Below, piece by piece: positions 21,020 to 32,650 of a stretch of 64,000 nt of DNA. The stretch's first letter is position 1. Each line of letters opens with the position of its first letter. A model generated the notes under the pieces. That model did not search any database and was not told the DNA's origin. It saw only the letters and a program-made list of their open reading frames with translations. Origin of the DNA: Chaetomium olivaceum (Eukaryota > Ascomycota > Sordariomycetes > Sordariales > Chaetomiaceae); assembly GCA_039881045.1 (NCBI GenBank), contig JAYWVB010000048.1:186001-250000 (forward strand), in the 5' to 3' direction. The position numbers were made by a program, and so were the translations under genes.

Positions 21020-23831
21020 ATGGAAGAGTTACGAGATAAGCTTGAACAACGTCGTTTTGCGAATGCCAACATGGAAGATCGCTACTTTATCCCAGAGGTT
21101 GACTTGTCTGGTGTTATATCCGAGTCGGGTGTCAAACTTGCGTTGAGGATTCCTGAAGTCCCCGTCCATGAGATCAAAGACCTCACAGAGAGCATTCTAC
21201 GGGGTGCTCGAAGATGTTTCGCGATCTTGATTTTGATACGTCGTGGTGAAGCCATTTCCCGCTTCTTCCAGGGCGATTCTCTTCAACAATCTCATCCTGA
21301 CGATCGTCTGCCCTATAATTTGGGGACACTAGAGGATATTTTCGACAAAGAACTGGAAAGCTTGACGATCAAACATTTCCTCGAGAGACAATGGGAATTC
21401 GCTATTCCTATCTTGTACCAGCACTCGATTCCCCGAACACTCGATACGAAAGCTATACTTCCCTTTCTGTGCCAGAAGCCAGCTGGCAAGGGCTCGATGG
21501 GCACGGTTTGGAAGATCAAGCTTCATCCTGGATGTCATCGTCTGCCGGTGAAAGACCACAAGGTTAGTATATCTGCGGTAACCCGCCTGATTGATGCAAG
21601 ACCATCTCTGACCTTGTGTCGTTCTTTTCGCTAGGTCATCAGGAAGCAACTCACATGCGCGGAGAACAACGCGGCTGTTTTCCAAAAAGAGCTTGAAAAT
21701 CTATCCATTCTTACGCATTTAGAGCACGACAACATCGTCCGACTTTTGCTCCTATGTGTACCGCGATACGTATAATATCATTTTTGCCGTTGCCGATGGC
21801 GGCTCGCTTACGGAACTTCTCGATGGAACTCTGAAAACAAGGGCGCCAGAGGGTTCGCAACTCCTGCTTGCACTCGCGGAATTGGCATCGGCAGTTGATG
21901 CCATACACAACTTCACTTCGGAAGCACTCGATCTCAACCTATCCGGATGCCACCATGACCTTGCTCCCCGGAATATCCTGATTCATGGGGAAACCTTTTT
22001 GCTCGCCGACTTTGGGCTCTCTAGCTTCCATAGCACGGAAGAGGATTCTCTGACCACTTTCAGAGAGGTCCGCGGCTCCTATGTCGCCCCAGAGTGCCAG
22101 AAGTTCCGCGATGGAGGAGGTTTTCAGACCGAGAAGGTGGGCCGGGCGAGCGATATATGGTCCTTTGGCTGCATTCTCTCGGAGGTGTTGACACATACGG
22201 TGCGGGGTCCTGAAGGGGTCGCTGAGTTTCGCGAGAAGAGGAAGTTCGAGGTGACTCCCGGCATCGAATGGTTTCGATTCCATCGAGGGCCCGAGACGCC
22301 GAATCCAGAGGTTTCCTTCTGGCTGGATGATCTACAAGCAAAAGGAAAGCCATACCAGGTGCGAATGGTCGACCTGATCCGGAAGATGTTGTCAATGGAT
22401 CCGAACGAGCGGCCCCGCTCCGCGCAGGTGCTGGCGGTTCTTCGGGGCATCTACATCCTGTCCATCGCAAGCTCCATCAACCAGGGCAATACCCGCCCGG
22501 GCGTCGACCGTATGCTTGAGGAATTACGCCTCCAAAGCTGGCTCCGCGCATTCACTAAGCTCCTCAACGAAGATGTCCAAGACAAAGAGGGCAAATTCGG
22601 CTTCGACTTTCCCAAAATAGTCCAGGCGTTAAAAGAGATCCACAGCATCGTGGACAGCCATGAGGAGGGGACTAGCAACACCAAGCACCAGCAGAAATCC
22701 CTTCTTCGATACCAGTACGCCAGGCTTATCGAGTCACTCCCGCCAAACTACCGGTCGGTCGCCAGGGAATACTTGGTGGAGCAGGTCCTGCAAAATCTTG
22801 ATCCGGAACACTTGGGTGGGTTGTCGACGGCGATCACCGAGGCGGGTTATGAAGACATTGGTGTCTTGGTGGCCGTCAAGCATCTCACAGCCCTCGCTGA
22901 GGAGGGCCGCTTGGTTGAGCAGAAGAATCTTATTCTCAACCAGCGCGATATCACAGTGACGGCTGAGATCGGTATCCACTCACTGGCTTTACACGGATCG
23001 GGATCGGAACCTGTTTTGGTGGAGTGGTTGAGGTATGGGGAACCGTGGGCGGACGAACGCGTCGGAGATGAGCTCCGTCGCCGACTTGCGTCTGTGGTTG
23101 GCCTGTTCCATTCCGAAGATGCCGCGCGGATTCCCGGCAGCTTGCATTGCAAGGGCATATTCCATGATCCATCATCTGCAGCCTTGGGCGTTGTTTACGA
23201 CGTCCCACGCTCGGAACCGCAACCAGTTACCTTGCATCAGCTTCTCGCTGCCAAAAGTACATACCGCCCTCCGCTTGAACTCCGCTTTCGGCTGGCCTTC
23301 GACATCTGCCAATGCATCTACACGTTTCACAAGGTTGGATGGCTGCACCGCAATCTCCACTCGATGAATGTATTGTTCTTCCCCACAGAGGAGGCCGAGA
23401 ATGTCGAATGGGCCAGAGAACCGCGGATCTTTGGCTTCGCCGGGAGCCGGGAGAACCAGCTCGATTCTTTTTCATACGGGCCCATCGACGACTTTCGGTT
23501 CCAGCAATACCAGCACCCAGAATATCTCATGCACCATGAACGCTACCGAGAAGAGTTTGACTACTATTCTGTCGGTATGATCCTGTTGGAAATCGGGCTT
23601 TGGAATACGTTGTCCACAATCGCCAAGTCGGACCGTTTCCAAGGTCTATCGAATGAGGGGTTCAGGAGAGAGATAATCGCACGTAGGGTACCGGAGCTTC
23701 GTATCGCCATGGGCACAGCCTTCATGGAGGCGACTCGCACATGCTTGGAGGGAGGGTTTGTTGGAGAAGGGGATTCCTTGTATCTGTTCTTCAAGAGTCT
23801 GGTTATGGACCGAATTCCATTGATCGGGTAA
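21020..23831 (+). CDS. Double protein-kinase protein of fungal HET type
   Basis: Exon 1 (21020-21562) starts MEELRDKLEQRRF and carries an N-terminal module ending RRCFAILILIRRG. A glycine loop GKGSMGTVWKIKL follows. Intron 21563-21634 (GTTAGT...GCTAG) keeps the frame. The first kinase domain has CHHDLAPRNILI as catalytic loop, LLADFGLSSF as DFG, and VAPE. A helical linker follows (SLLRYQYARLIESLPPNYRS), then a second, pseudokinase domain. That one has GWLHRNLHSMNVLFF (HRN in place of HRD) and RIFGFAGSR (DFG lost). The frame breaks near 21748: ...IVRLL and SYVYRDTYNIIF are in different frames, fitting two missing G in TTG-GGC-TCC. Fungal genes of this build sit in allorecognition-like clusters; a signalling role is inferred. 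The first domain looks catalytically plausible, the second does not. Confidence 0.78.
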
Positions 23832-24130
23832 GACGCCACTGCTGACAAGGGCCGGTATGTTATGGAACTCTCTAATGATTTGTTTCTTGGCTATGCTTAA
23901 GTCCGCGTCTCCGTGAAACCCATTCAGCATGTGTAGAATATGGCGTGCCACCGCTGTGGGAGTCACACACAGAAGAAAGTGTCAACTGTGGGTGGATTGC
24001 TTGGTGGTGCGAAAGCTAAGCTTCTGGGAGGAGAGGAAACCCAGGGCAAAGTGGGTTGTCTGGAGAAAGGAAGGCACGTGGTCACGTGGTCTCCCGCGAC
24101 ACTTGGAGCAATCAATACGCACGTTCGTGA
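23832..24130. other. Intergenic
   Basis: No gene recognised; ends at the right palindrome copy. Confidence 0.4.
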
Positions 24131-24169
24131 CCCACAGCGACTCGTCGAAATTCGACGAGTCGCTGTGGG
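24131..24169. repeat. Palindrome, right copy (perfect hairpin)
   Basis: Two perfect 19-bp arms (CCCACAGCGACTCGTCGAA and its complement) flank a single central A. The left copy, 6.4 kb away, differs at one arm position and the centre. Confidence 0.92.
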
Positions 24170-24361
24170 GCTACTGTGTTGTGGACTAACCCAAAGCGAA
24201 CGCAAACGACGAGTTGGTTGACACAAGGCTGCCAACAACATGTACTCTACCCGCAACAGGTTGACAGGAGGAATGTTAGGGTGCAGTCATCAACACCGCT
24301 CGGAGACATATGACAACCGACTTTGCGATAGAACCAGCCGATACACTGCGCAACATCAGTC
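24170..24361. other. JmjC gene upstream region
   Basis: No distinct signal seen. Confidence 0.3.
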
Positions 24362-27134
24362 ATGGCCTCGCAGGATGCAGGAAGCCAATTCGAGGACACA
24401 CCCTATCAATCGCCGGTACTAGCCGCAGGCGGCTCCACCGCACCGGCCTGTGCCCATGCCCCTGCCGTCGAATACGAAGTTGATCTCCTCTTGACCACTC
24501 ACGAAGCCAAGCTGGTCGAGGAGTTTCGACAGGATATCCGCCTTTGCGAAACTGACACAGAGAAATTCGACAAGTGCGTACAGAAGCGCGATGAGCTGCT
24601 CGAGGAAAACGACAGACTTGTCCTCCGGCTGGCCGCCTTTGACCATGTCATGTCGGCTGAATGTGCCCTGTACAAAGGGAGGAAAGAGCGCACCCGGCCA
24701 CGATCGAACCAGCCGAGGACGACGCAGAAGGACGGCTCAACGAAATGGGATCGGTTTGTAGGCGTTGCCGCAGACGGATTCGACAGCATACCCAAGCTAC
24801 TCCCACCCTTAAGGGCAATCAGCCTACAATGGGGCAAGGATTTCGTCCAGCATTACCAGTTGGCCGGAAAAGGGCAGCATTATTGCAACCTATTCTCAGC
24901 AGCTATAAAACCACATACCCAGGAGACCGGCATACGGAAGTTGAACCAACTGCTGCTCCGACGGTTCCGCATACCTGGGCGACGAGATATCAGGCCGGGG
25001 CAAATCCCATTGAGCCGGTAGATCTTCACAACCTAGCGAGCTGGACGGACGAAGGACCGTTTGTTAAAGAAGGCGATCCAGACAAGATCCAGCTGCAGTT
25101 CGTCGACCTCACTCGCGAAGATCTTCCTCCTGGTTTTGTTTTCGACCGATTCGGGCTCATGGTCCGGTGTCCACCTGGGCTTTTAGCGGGACTCGGCTTT
25201 TCAGGTCCGGGTTTGGCCGGTGCCTCGGAGGGCATCTCGGATACTACGTCGACAGAGGAGGGAGCCTACGTACCACCTGCCGCCGCCAACATGAGCACTG
25301 GGGATGCTGACCCTGTGACGCCACTTACCGCCGTCACCACTCCCCCCTCCCCAAGCCACTCTGACTTGTCAACACCTTTGAGCTTGCACCTGGATTTCTT
25401 TCTTGATGACTCCTTCAACGCTGCCGAAACCCGGCCGAGGAGCACCGCGAGGGGCTCCAACGATGCCGCATCTCGGTACGCCGCCAGTGCTGCGGCAACC
25501 ACGCGACTCCGCCCGCGGACAGAAAACCCAGACTATCATGAAGCGCGGCCGAGAACGTTTAAGCCAGTCAGACGCCAGTCCAGGCCGCTCAACACTGCGA
25601 GTCTACAACAAGAGCGATGTTGCCCACTCGAAATACCGCCGGCATTCCTAGCAATCTTGGACAGGTTGGATGCACGTGCGGTCAGGCGGATGCTCTCTGC
25701 ATATGCACCTCTCAAACTTCCCTTTCAGAACATGTGTCTTATACATCTTCAGGAATTTACAGAGGCGGTCACGAACGAGGAGCTCTCAGGATATCTGCTG
25801 CACACTGATACGGCTTCCGAAACGATTGGCCTTGATTGCAGCCCTTTCCTCCGACGGCGTCGTGCTTCACTTCCGGATTTCGCTGACGATAACCCCCTCA
25901 AACGGTTTCGGCTTGATGATGCGGTTCATGGCTCTGTATCCCCTACGCCAAGACAAGGATGCCGCTCGGGGTACAGTCTGATTCGTGACGAAGCGTACCG
26001 CCAACAGGTACTTGGGGGGTTGCAATCGATAGAGCACGCACCAGACTCCTGGGGTAGGCGAACAGACGAGCTAGTCTTCAACATTTTGCAAAAGAGCAAA
26101 CCACCAACAGCAAAGGAAGCATATTTCCTCTGCGGAGAAAAGGCAGCCCAAAGGCTCGAGTCCGGCAAACTCGACGTACCTATGTTCACGCAAGATGAAC
26201 AACGGTTTCGGTGGAAAGGGAAGGACCGCCCGATTCGACAGCTTTTTCACCGTACGGAAGATCTCGGTCTCGATCGAACTGTATCTGTTCAGATACCGTC
26301 TCGAACCTTGCCAGAGGGATCCTGCGAGCGCAAAACGCTTCGGGAAGTCCGAGACCGGTTCCTCAACCAGCAGCCGGCAAATGACCCCTGGAATCTCCTT
26401 GACCTTCAAAATCCCTTGCCTTCAACACTACCATCGTTTCTCGAGGGAGAGAACTGCCAACTCCTCCGAGTACGCGACGCAGTTCTGATGGGCAATAGTG
26501 CCGAAAGGGTAGTAGCAGCCGGACAGGATTGGAACATATGGCGTAACGTTACAGACTGGGCGCTTGTTTCCGAGGGAGGGCATAATACGGCACCTCACAC
26601 GGATAGCCATGGCTACTCGACCTGGATTACGGCTCAAGAGGGGCATATCGGCTTCGGATGGATGTCCAACCCAAGCCAACAGCAGGAGCAAGCATGGATC
26701 TCTGATCCACAAAACTATACCGAAGGAGAATGGAGGTATGTCGTCCTTTCGCCGGGACAAACGGTGTTTTTCCCGTCCGGCACAGTTCACTTTGTCTTTA
26801 GAGCGCGAGGAGAACAAACCTTTGCGCTAGGTGGCCACATCCTTCAGTGGTCTAACATTGATCGATGGCTGGAAGTGGTCGTTGCTCAAATGAAAAATCC
26901 TGAGATCACGAACGAGGATATGCAACCCGACGCGTTGAAGTATGTTCAGATTGTCAAGGGGCTTGTGGAAAATCGGATCCGAGCGGGCAGAGAAGAGGAG
27001 GTAGGTGGCCGGGGTGTGATTGACAGATTTTTCTTCTTGGTAGAGGTGAGTCAGCTGCGCATGGTTGTAGACAAAAGAGCTAATAATACACTAACTAGGA
27101 ATTTAATAAGGCTGTAGGTAAGACGGCGGACTGA
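24362..27134 (+). CDS. JmjC-domain (cupin) protein with one frame change
   Basis: JmjC proteins are Fe(II)/2-oxoglutarate oxygenases, often acting on proteins or chromatin. The N-terminal ~180 residues (MASQDAGSQ, then a coiled stretch KCVQKRDELLEENDRLVLRL) lie in one frame. From about 24,890-24,930 the coding frame is the next one (VEPTAAPTVPHTWATRYQ), a one-base loss. A disordered Pro/Ser/Thr part follows, then a conserved helical region (SWGRRTDELVFNILQKSK). The C-terminal cupin holds the metal ligands HTD (in NTAPHTDSHGYSTW) and a distal His in FPSGTVHFVFRARGEQ, ending GGHILQWSNIDRW. Intron 27046-27098 (GTGAGT, CTAACTAG) gives the end EFNKAVGKTAD and stop at 27132-27134. It sits beside the kinase cluster. 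Substrate unknown; some fungal members of this type are poorly characterised. Confidence 0.75.
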
Positions 27135-27705
27135 GCTTAGCAGTTGCAGATTGAACCGTAACAACATCCTGCACACAAGGCTAGAATCCCTGATGATAAG
27201 GGGCAAGGAGCCACTGGGACATTGTACATCCTGCAAAAACAGGACTTCTGATCTGGGCTGACTCGTAGAGTCGTCCTGAGATACTTGCAATTTCTTGCAT
27301 GTTGTGTTCTCTATATCACATGATCTTGACCTTTAGCCGGATGCTGGGTGCGGTGGGGACAATAAGCTTGTACGGAGACTAGGTGGGGCGCTTCTGGAAG
27401 CTTCGGCAGAGCCTCATCGGTGACTGTACCACCATGCTCGCACTGGACTCTCAACTGCAGCATTCCATTCGACGCCACGGACGTTCAATCGACAAAAATG
27501 GGTAAGTAAAGTATGATATTCCTTATCCAATGAACATCAGGTTTTACAAGCTGCAATTAGACTCGTTTGATCTGTGGACATCACTCCAACCAGAAGACTT
27601 GCTAGTCGATCTTGTCGAGGACCCAGGCGAACAGGCGTCTATCCAAACCCCACAGGCGATTGCGTTCGACAGCACCCATGAGATAGCCTCAGAACGCCAG
27701 CACAG
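27135..27705. other. Intergenic before LTR-like sequence
   Basis: No gene seen; probably the JmjC 3' region. Confidence 0.35.
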
Positions 27706-28020
27706 TGTCACGGTCACTATCCGGAACGCACAGAAGTGGGGCGCGGGACGCCCCGAACCAACCGCTAGGATAGCCAATCAGAAGAGCACTAGGCGCTCTG
27801 TGTGCTCCGACACAGAGCAGGGAGAGCATCGTCAAGATGCAGGATGCTCTGGACGCTCTGGGACGGAGCACCCAGAGCAGGTACAAGATACCTCGGAATT
27901 AGATAGTATATAGTCACTCGTTCTGGAGAGCTCTGGGAGTTCTCCAGTTAGCAATCACAACTACAGTTCGCTACAAGCTCGAGAGCCTACTGTTGAGACA
28001 AGTCTTTGTTGTGCACCCTT
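27706..28020. repeat. Probable LTR of a gypsy-type element
   Basis: From TGTCACGGTCAC the segment contains GGAACGCACAGAAGTGGGGC, CCAATCAGAAG and repeated GCTCTG/CAGAGC motifs, then TATATAG and a run of GCTC/GAGC inverted strings. This composition resembles fungal Ty3/gypsy LTRs and it abuts a gypsy pol remnant. The second LTR is absent from the window, so ends and orientation are approximate. Confidence 0.45.
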
Positions 28021-28034
28021 TGGCTGCACCGAAC

Positions 28035-29480
28035 CTAGTACCTTTGCAAGCCACCTTCAATCAGACTGAACCCTAACAGGACAAGTTCCAGGAGAGGTTC
28101 GTCACACCTGGTGATCGACAGCCATACAGCGATCGACACTTTTTGCACCATCCATTTGAGTTGTCCGACCAAGTGGATGCAGTGTTCGCGGCATCGGAGA
28201 CGGACATTGACGCTTCGCTGAGGGCGCTCGTTTGCCCGCTTGTCCGTCTCCAATGTGTATTGGGATTCGTACTCGCAGACCAGGTCTGAAGCGTTCTCCA
28301 TGAGATTCGCTCGGGGGTACCAGCTATTGTACTTATTTCCGTATCCCTTCCATTCAACAAGGTATTGGACTCTGAGTTTCCCTGCGCTAAATGTCACTCG
28401 CCGCTAGACTATCCTCTGCAGTTCGTACTACTAGTCTTTCGACCCTGCTTCCATCACTCGGCCTAGTAACACAGGTCGTCGTTCGAATGGGTCTTCGCCG
28501 TCTAGCGCGAGAGTGAGTTATATGATCGACACCACCGGGTGAACACGCCATATCGACGGCAGATTCAGTTTGGCTACTAGTTCACCAACTTTCCTCCTAA
28601 CCGTAAGGGTCTCGTTCACTACTACAACTATTTTCGATGCAGTTTACCTAGCAGGTTATACCTATAGTGAAGGTTGAGGTAGACGCGGTCTCCGACTTGT
28701 AGTTGCGTTGGCGTTCGTCGTTTGTCGTTTAGTTACTTAGCGCAAATATTTATTATTCATACCCCGCTATGCCCTAAGGCGTGCCGGACCTTCAGCTATT
28801 TAATGTACAGGAAAACCGCGCCCTCGCGGGCCGGATGAAAAACCCATACCGACAGTTAAGGAAAGTACATGTGCATGAGCCTGCGTATACAAAGAGAGGA
28901 GGCCTCCTGGCCTCCGAGGGAGGTGCGTGCTAGGCCGCCGCTTCTAGCTCAAGCCTCCTGGCCAAACTGAACATCATCAGCCTCCCTGAGTCCATTAGCC
29001 ATTCCAGGACCCTCCCCGCGAGCCGTGCCGATGCAGGATCAATACCGTGTAGAACAGAGTAAAAGTCCCGTCGCGTTCGAATATCAGTTCTCTCCCATCT
29101 TCGAGTCAGCGGTGGGGCCAAACACCACACTACCAGGTGCTCGGCAGTCTCCCGTCCTTCGCCGCACTGGCAGGCGGGCGTTAGGATCTCTGGGACTCCT
29201 CGTGTAAACAGAAAGTCCCGTACTTAGCGCAAATACTCTTTCTCTTTTGTACAAGCTTAAAATACACTAACCGCGACTTTTTTTACTATTTTCGCTCGCG
29301 CATTGATGCTGCTCGCAGCCCTTAGCGTTATAGCTGGACGTTAGCCTCGAGAGAGGCGCTAATCTCAGGTAGTTTCGTAGCTCGGCCGTAACAAGCGAGT
29401 CGACACTATAGTAGCTATCCAAACTCCGAGCTACGCTAAGGGTGTTGGCGGGCGTTGCTATCAACTTGCCCAAATATTAA
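28035..29480 (-). mobile_element. Ty3/gypsy chromovirus pol remnant (integrase end and chromodomain)
   Basis: Minus-strand fragments give an integrase C-terminus with QVGDRVYLNLHYRYNLLGK near 28,650. Toward lower coordinates follows a chromodomain, VQYLVEWKGYGNKYNSWYP at about 28,300-28,380. Frames change and TAG/TAA codons are frequent, so it is dead. CAA/CAG-type codons turned to stops suggest RIP. The integrase region is split by a LINE at 28749-29220 and continues beyond it (KREREYLR, then NSKKS and SVDSLVTAELRNYL at ~29,270-29,470). Confidence 0.75.
28734..29235 (-). mobile_element. LINE copy 3, nested in the gypsy remnant
   Basis: A 15-bp target duplication, TACTTAGCGCAAATA, flanks the insert at 28734-28748 and 29221-29235. 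The 472-bp body has an ATTATT tail at the low end and encodes a diverged LINE C-terminus (VLEWLMDSGRLMMFSLARRL, compare VLGWLMDSGRLLEYSLARRL in copies 1 and 2). It is a related but distinct subfamily, strongly 5'-truncated. Confidence 0.9.
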
Positions 29481-32400
29481 AGAATAGGAACGCTTGGAAC
29501 GAAAGGTCTGCCAATTTGTGGCTTGTAAACTCAAGGGAATGGCCGGAGATATCAGGCTGGGCCAGAGGGAGGGTTCCTGCGATCTCCTCTACGGCCAGGT
29601 CTCCCTATATCTTCCCGTGAATATCTATCATTGCGAAGGACATTATCACAGTAAATTTTGTGCCCGGCTTGCCTTGTGTTTGTGCCTCGTCGCCCCTATT
29701 AGTTGTCTTCGGGTGTTTTGACGCCAATACCGCTCGCCTCTACGGAAACGGACCTCGTTAAATCCTCACCAGAACCCCTCGAGGTCTAGTTCATTAACTT
29801 GTCGTTGTTCTCTAAGCACCTCCTGAATCCCCTTTCCAAGCACCACTACTATACTTTAGTTTTAGGAGGTGGTATTCTAGCCTGAGTTCAGGGGAACACA
29901 CACGTTTAGGATGCGGAGGCCCCTTGGAGGTCATCGTATTCGTGCAAATCATGCACGCCCAGACTTCCGTATTCAGCCTTGTGAGGTGAAAGGCAGATAT
30001 CATTGCTCGGCGTCGGCTTGGGGGCTCATATGCTGACAATTAAACCACCGAAACAAGGCTCGGCAGCAAGACCAAGTAAGGCATTCTTGCGGCTGTTTCC
30101 AGCATGCATTCTCTTTTTTTCCATTGCTAAGGCATTGCGCATTAAATTCGAAACCTGACCTCGAAAGGAATGGGAGCCGACCCCAGCTCGTGGACAGACC
30201 GCGGCATGGACGTTTCGCTTAAGACTACCTTGTTCGTCGTTGTCGACCTTCCTAAACCGTAGTTTAAAGTGTTTCGCGCCGCAAGGGCCCGGGTACCCGG
30301 TTCATCCGGCGAACTGGAGGATTGTATCCCCTGGCGCCTCCGACATACTTAACCTGAGTGAGCACTTGAGAGGTCCTTGCTGCAATGCTATGTTGCACGG
30401 CGCGTATGGCGCTTATTCTGGTAGGGGCTATGTATGCAGAGGACAAACGACGAAACGCCAAGCGGCTAGATTGAGTAAATGTTGAACACTGGGGATGGCC
30501 TTGAAACGGGGAGTTCGTGTGATACAGGTGTGGCACGAGAGTGGCACTAGCCGAGATAGTAGTACCATTCTGGAATGTGAAGGGGGCGTTAGGTACCGCG
30601 TCACCTCCGCGCCGCCCGGGTTACCATGGTCCTCAAAATTACCACAGGATCGGGTCGGCTCACTCAGTCGTGCCCCCTTCAGAAGGCTTGATCTGTCGCT
30701 GATGCTGCATTGATGCACCACGGGCGCACTACATATGTAGGACCACACAGCAGCCACAAACGGCACATGGCACGGCAGCCACACGGCGCATGCAGCTCTG
30801 ACATGCTGCAGTATCACCCGGGCGGGAGTCGGGACCGACGGGATGGAATTCTCACAGGCGGTGTCCACTTGCATTGATTGCCGTCTGCTGGGGACGTATG
30901 TAAGATCGAGTTTAAGAAACTGACCTCCCGGTGGTCTTCCCGAGTGGTGCTTATCCTGCATGCGGCGTGCGTCGCGCCGCGCATTCTGCGTCTGGGGAGC
31001 GAATCGTAACAAGGTCCAGCCTGGAAAACCTGTACCCCGGTTCCGAATGGCCGGGACTGGTGTGGAGGACGTGAAACTTTGTTTCCATCCCATCTTGGTA
31101 ATTTCGTCGCATCTTGGTCATCAAGCTACCGAGAAGAGAGGGGCTTGGTTATATCCGGTGGCAGGCTGCGTAAACCCCGGTCCAACTGTTGGAGACCCAG
31201 ATAATGTGATTTCTGTACCTGCCTCGGTAGGTACCATCTCTTCGTACATGCATACCCATCACGCCCAGGAACCGACCACAAATCTACATTGCAAGCCCTC
31301 GAGGTTGAAACTTCTTGTGGTCACATGCGATCCGATGGGCGAACTCAACGTCGTTGGCTGGCGGCGGGGCACAGCGAATGCGAGGTGAAAGGTCTTGATT
31401 GCGGGTTTTGGGGTTGAGAAATGGAGTCGAAGTTCGAGGACGACGTGGTATTCTGGCCGTGCTGCCTGGGGCCTTCCAAATTCGTGCCAATATTTCCCCC
31501 ACGATAGCACCTGACTGGATCGCTAAACAGGCGGGCTTGGCTGTTGATCCGCTCGCTATTTCCGAACTGAGACAAGTCGGGTCCGCCTTGCCGATGGGAG
31601 AGGGAACCAGAATTGACAACTCGGTCCCTTCTCAAACCGTGACCCTTTCAACTCCTGCAGTCAACAAAACCCCCAAATTCCTGCATGGGATGTGCCTCTC
31701 TCATGACGCCGCACATTCTGGGGTGGCTGTGGGCGCAGGCGCTTTATTTTCCTGGCCTGTCATCAAACCGCTGCGACTTTTCGGGGTTTAGTGGATCACT
31801 GAACCGGCGACAGGCGGTCCCGACCGCGGGGCTCCGTCCCGATCTTGCCAGTTGCAAAGTCACTGGAGCTGGAACGCTCTTTGAATGTGGGGCCGTGATG
31901 CCTGATCTGGAGATGAGCGCCCCGCCAACGGTCGCGGGGAGCAGTTGCTCCTTCCGGGTCATGCCGGACCGGTTTTTCAAGCCCGTTTCTCTTTCCCTTG
32001 ATTTTTTTTCTAGGTTTCTTTCTCTTGTTGCGTTGCTGTTTCCGCGGGTACTGCGTCCTCGCTGTTCCTGAGAGCAAGGTGCCGAGGTGGGCTGCAGGGA
32101 ACTTGTGCATCCCGCCAACACCAATGGCATTCATGTTGAGAAACAAAGCCGGTTGTCCCACAGCTTTGACAGCGCCTATTTCGCGAATCGGCAACTGACA
32201 TGGGAACCTGGAATAGGCAAGGGTGTCAGGCTCACCCCACCACTTCCCCGTGAGGCTTCCCGGGGGGGCTTAATTCGAGTCATTCTTTTTCCCAGTCCCA
32301 ATTTGACCTCAGGCTTCGCGGCATTGGCAACCTCTAGTGTCACACCCTGTTTGTGGCCCCCATCTTCTGCCTAGCCTCCCTCGCCGTGACGGCAAGGCAG

Positions 32401-32485
32401 CGAACCGAATCTGGATACACCACTCTCATGTGGCCGTGCCTTTTATGACCATCTAGTCTCGAGCATCTCACCAGCCACGGTAGGA
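29481..32485. other. 3-kb gene-poor region
   Basis: No family was recognised on either strand. Open frames at 30428-31093 (minus), 30960-31388 and 31399-31791 (plus) lack introns, homology signatures or codon bias. A minus-strand stretch near 32100-32200 reads CQSCGTTGFVSQHECHWCW, a weak zinc-knuckle-like pattern, perhaps a relic. This region separates the accessory part from the core genes. Confidence 0.45.
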
Positions 32486-32492
32486 TATAAAG
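32486..32492 (+). promoter_or_regulatory. Candidate TATA box of the Clr5 gene
   Basis: TATAAAG lies 165 bp upstream of the ATG at 32651, followed by an ACACCACA-type leader. Inference from position. Confidence 0.35.
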
Positions 32493-32650
32493 TCCATCAT
32501 GCTGCCCCCCTTTGCACCCCGAGGACTTGCTACACCACAGCAGCAAGGCATCTATTTACCTACCAGATATCGACATCATCAAGTGATTCTCAACACATAG
32601 CTACACCACAAACAAACTACGCCGATCGAGTCATCAGAATCCTGTCTATC

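Noticed and set aside
6246..29480. A Starship giant transposon spanning the accessory block
   Set aside because: No DUF3435 captain was seen at an edge; the only tyrosine recombinase is a Crypton with a Gcr1-type end.
30428..31093. 221-codon minus-strand frame in the gene-poor region
   Set aside because: No domain, intron logic or codon bias; probably chance.
32010..32201. Zinc-knuckle-like CQSC...HECHWC on the minus strand
   Set aside because: Spacing fits no family well and no gene structure surrounds it.
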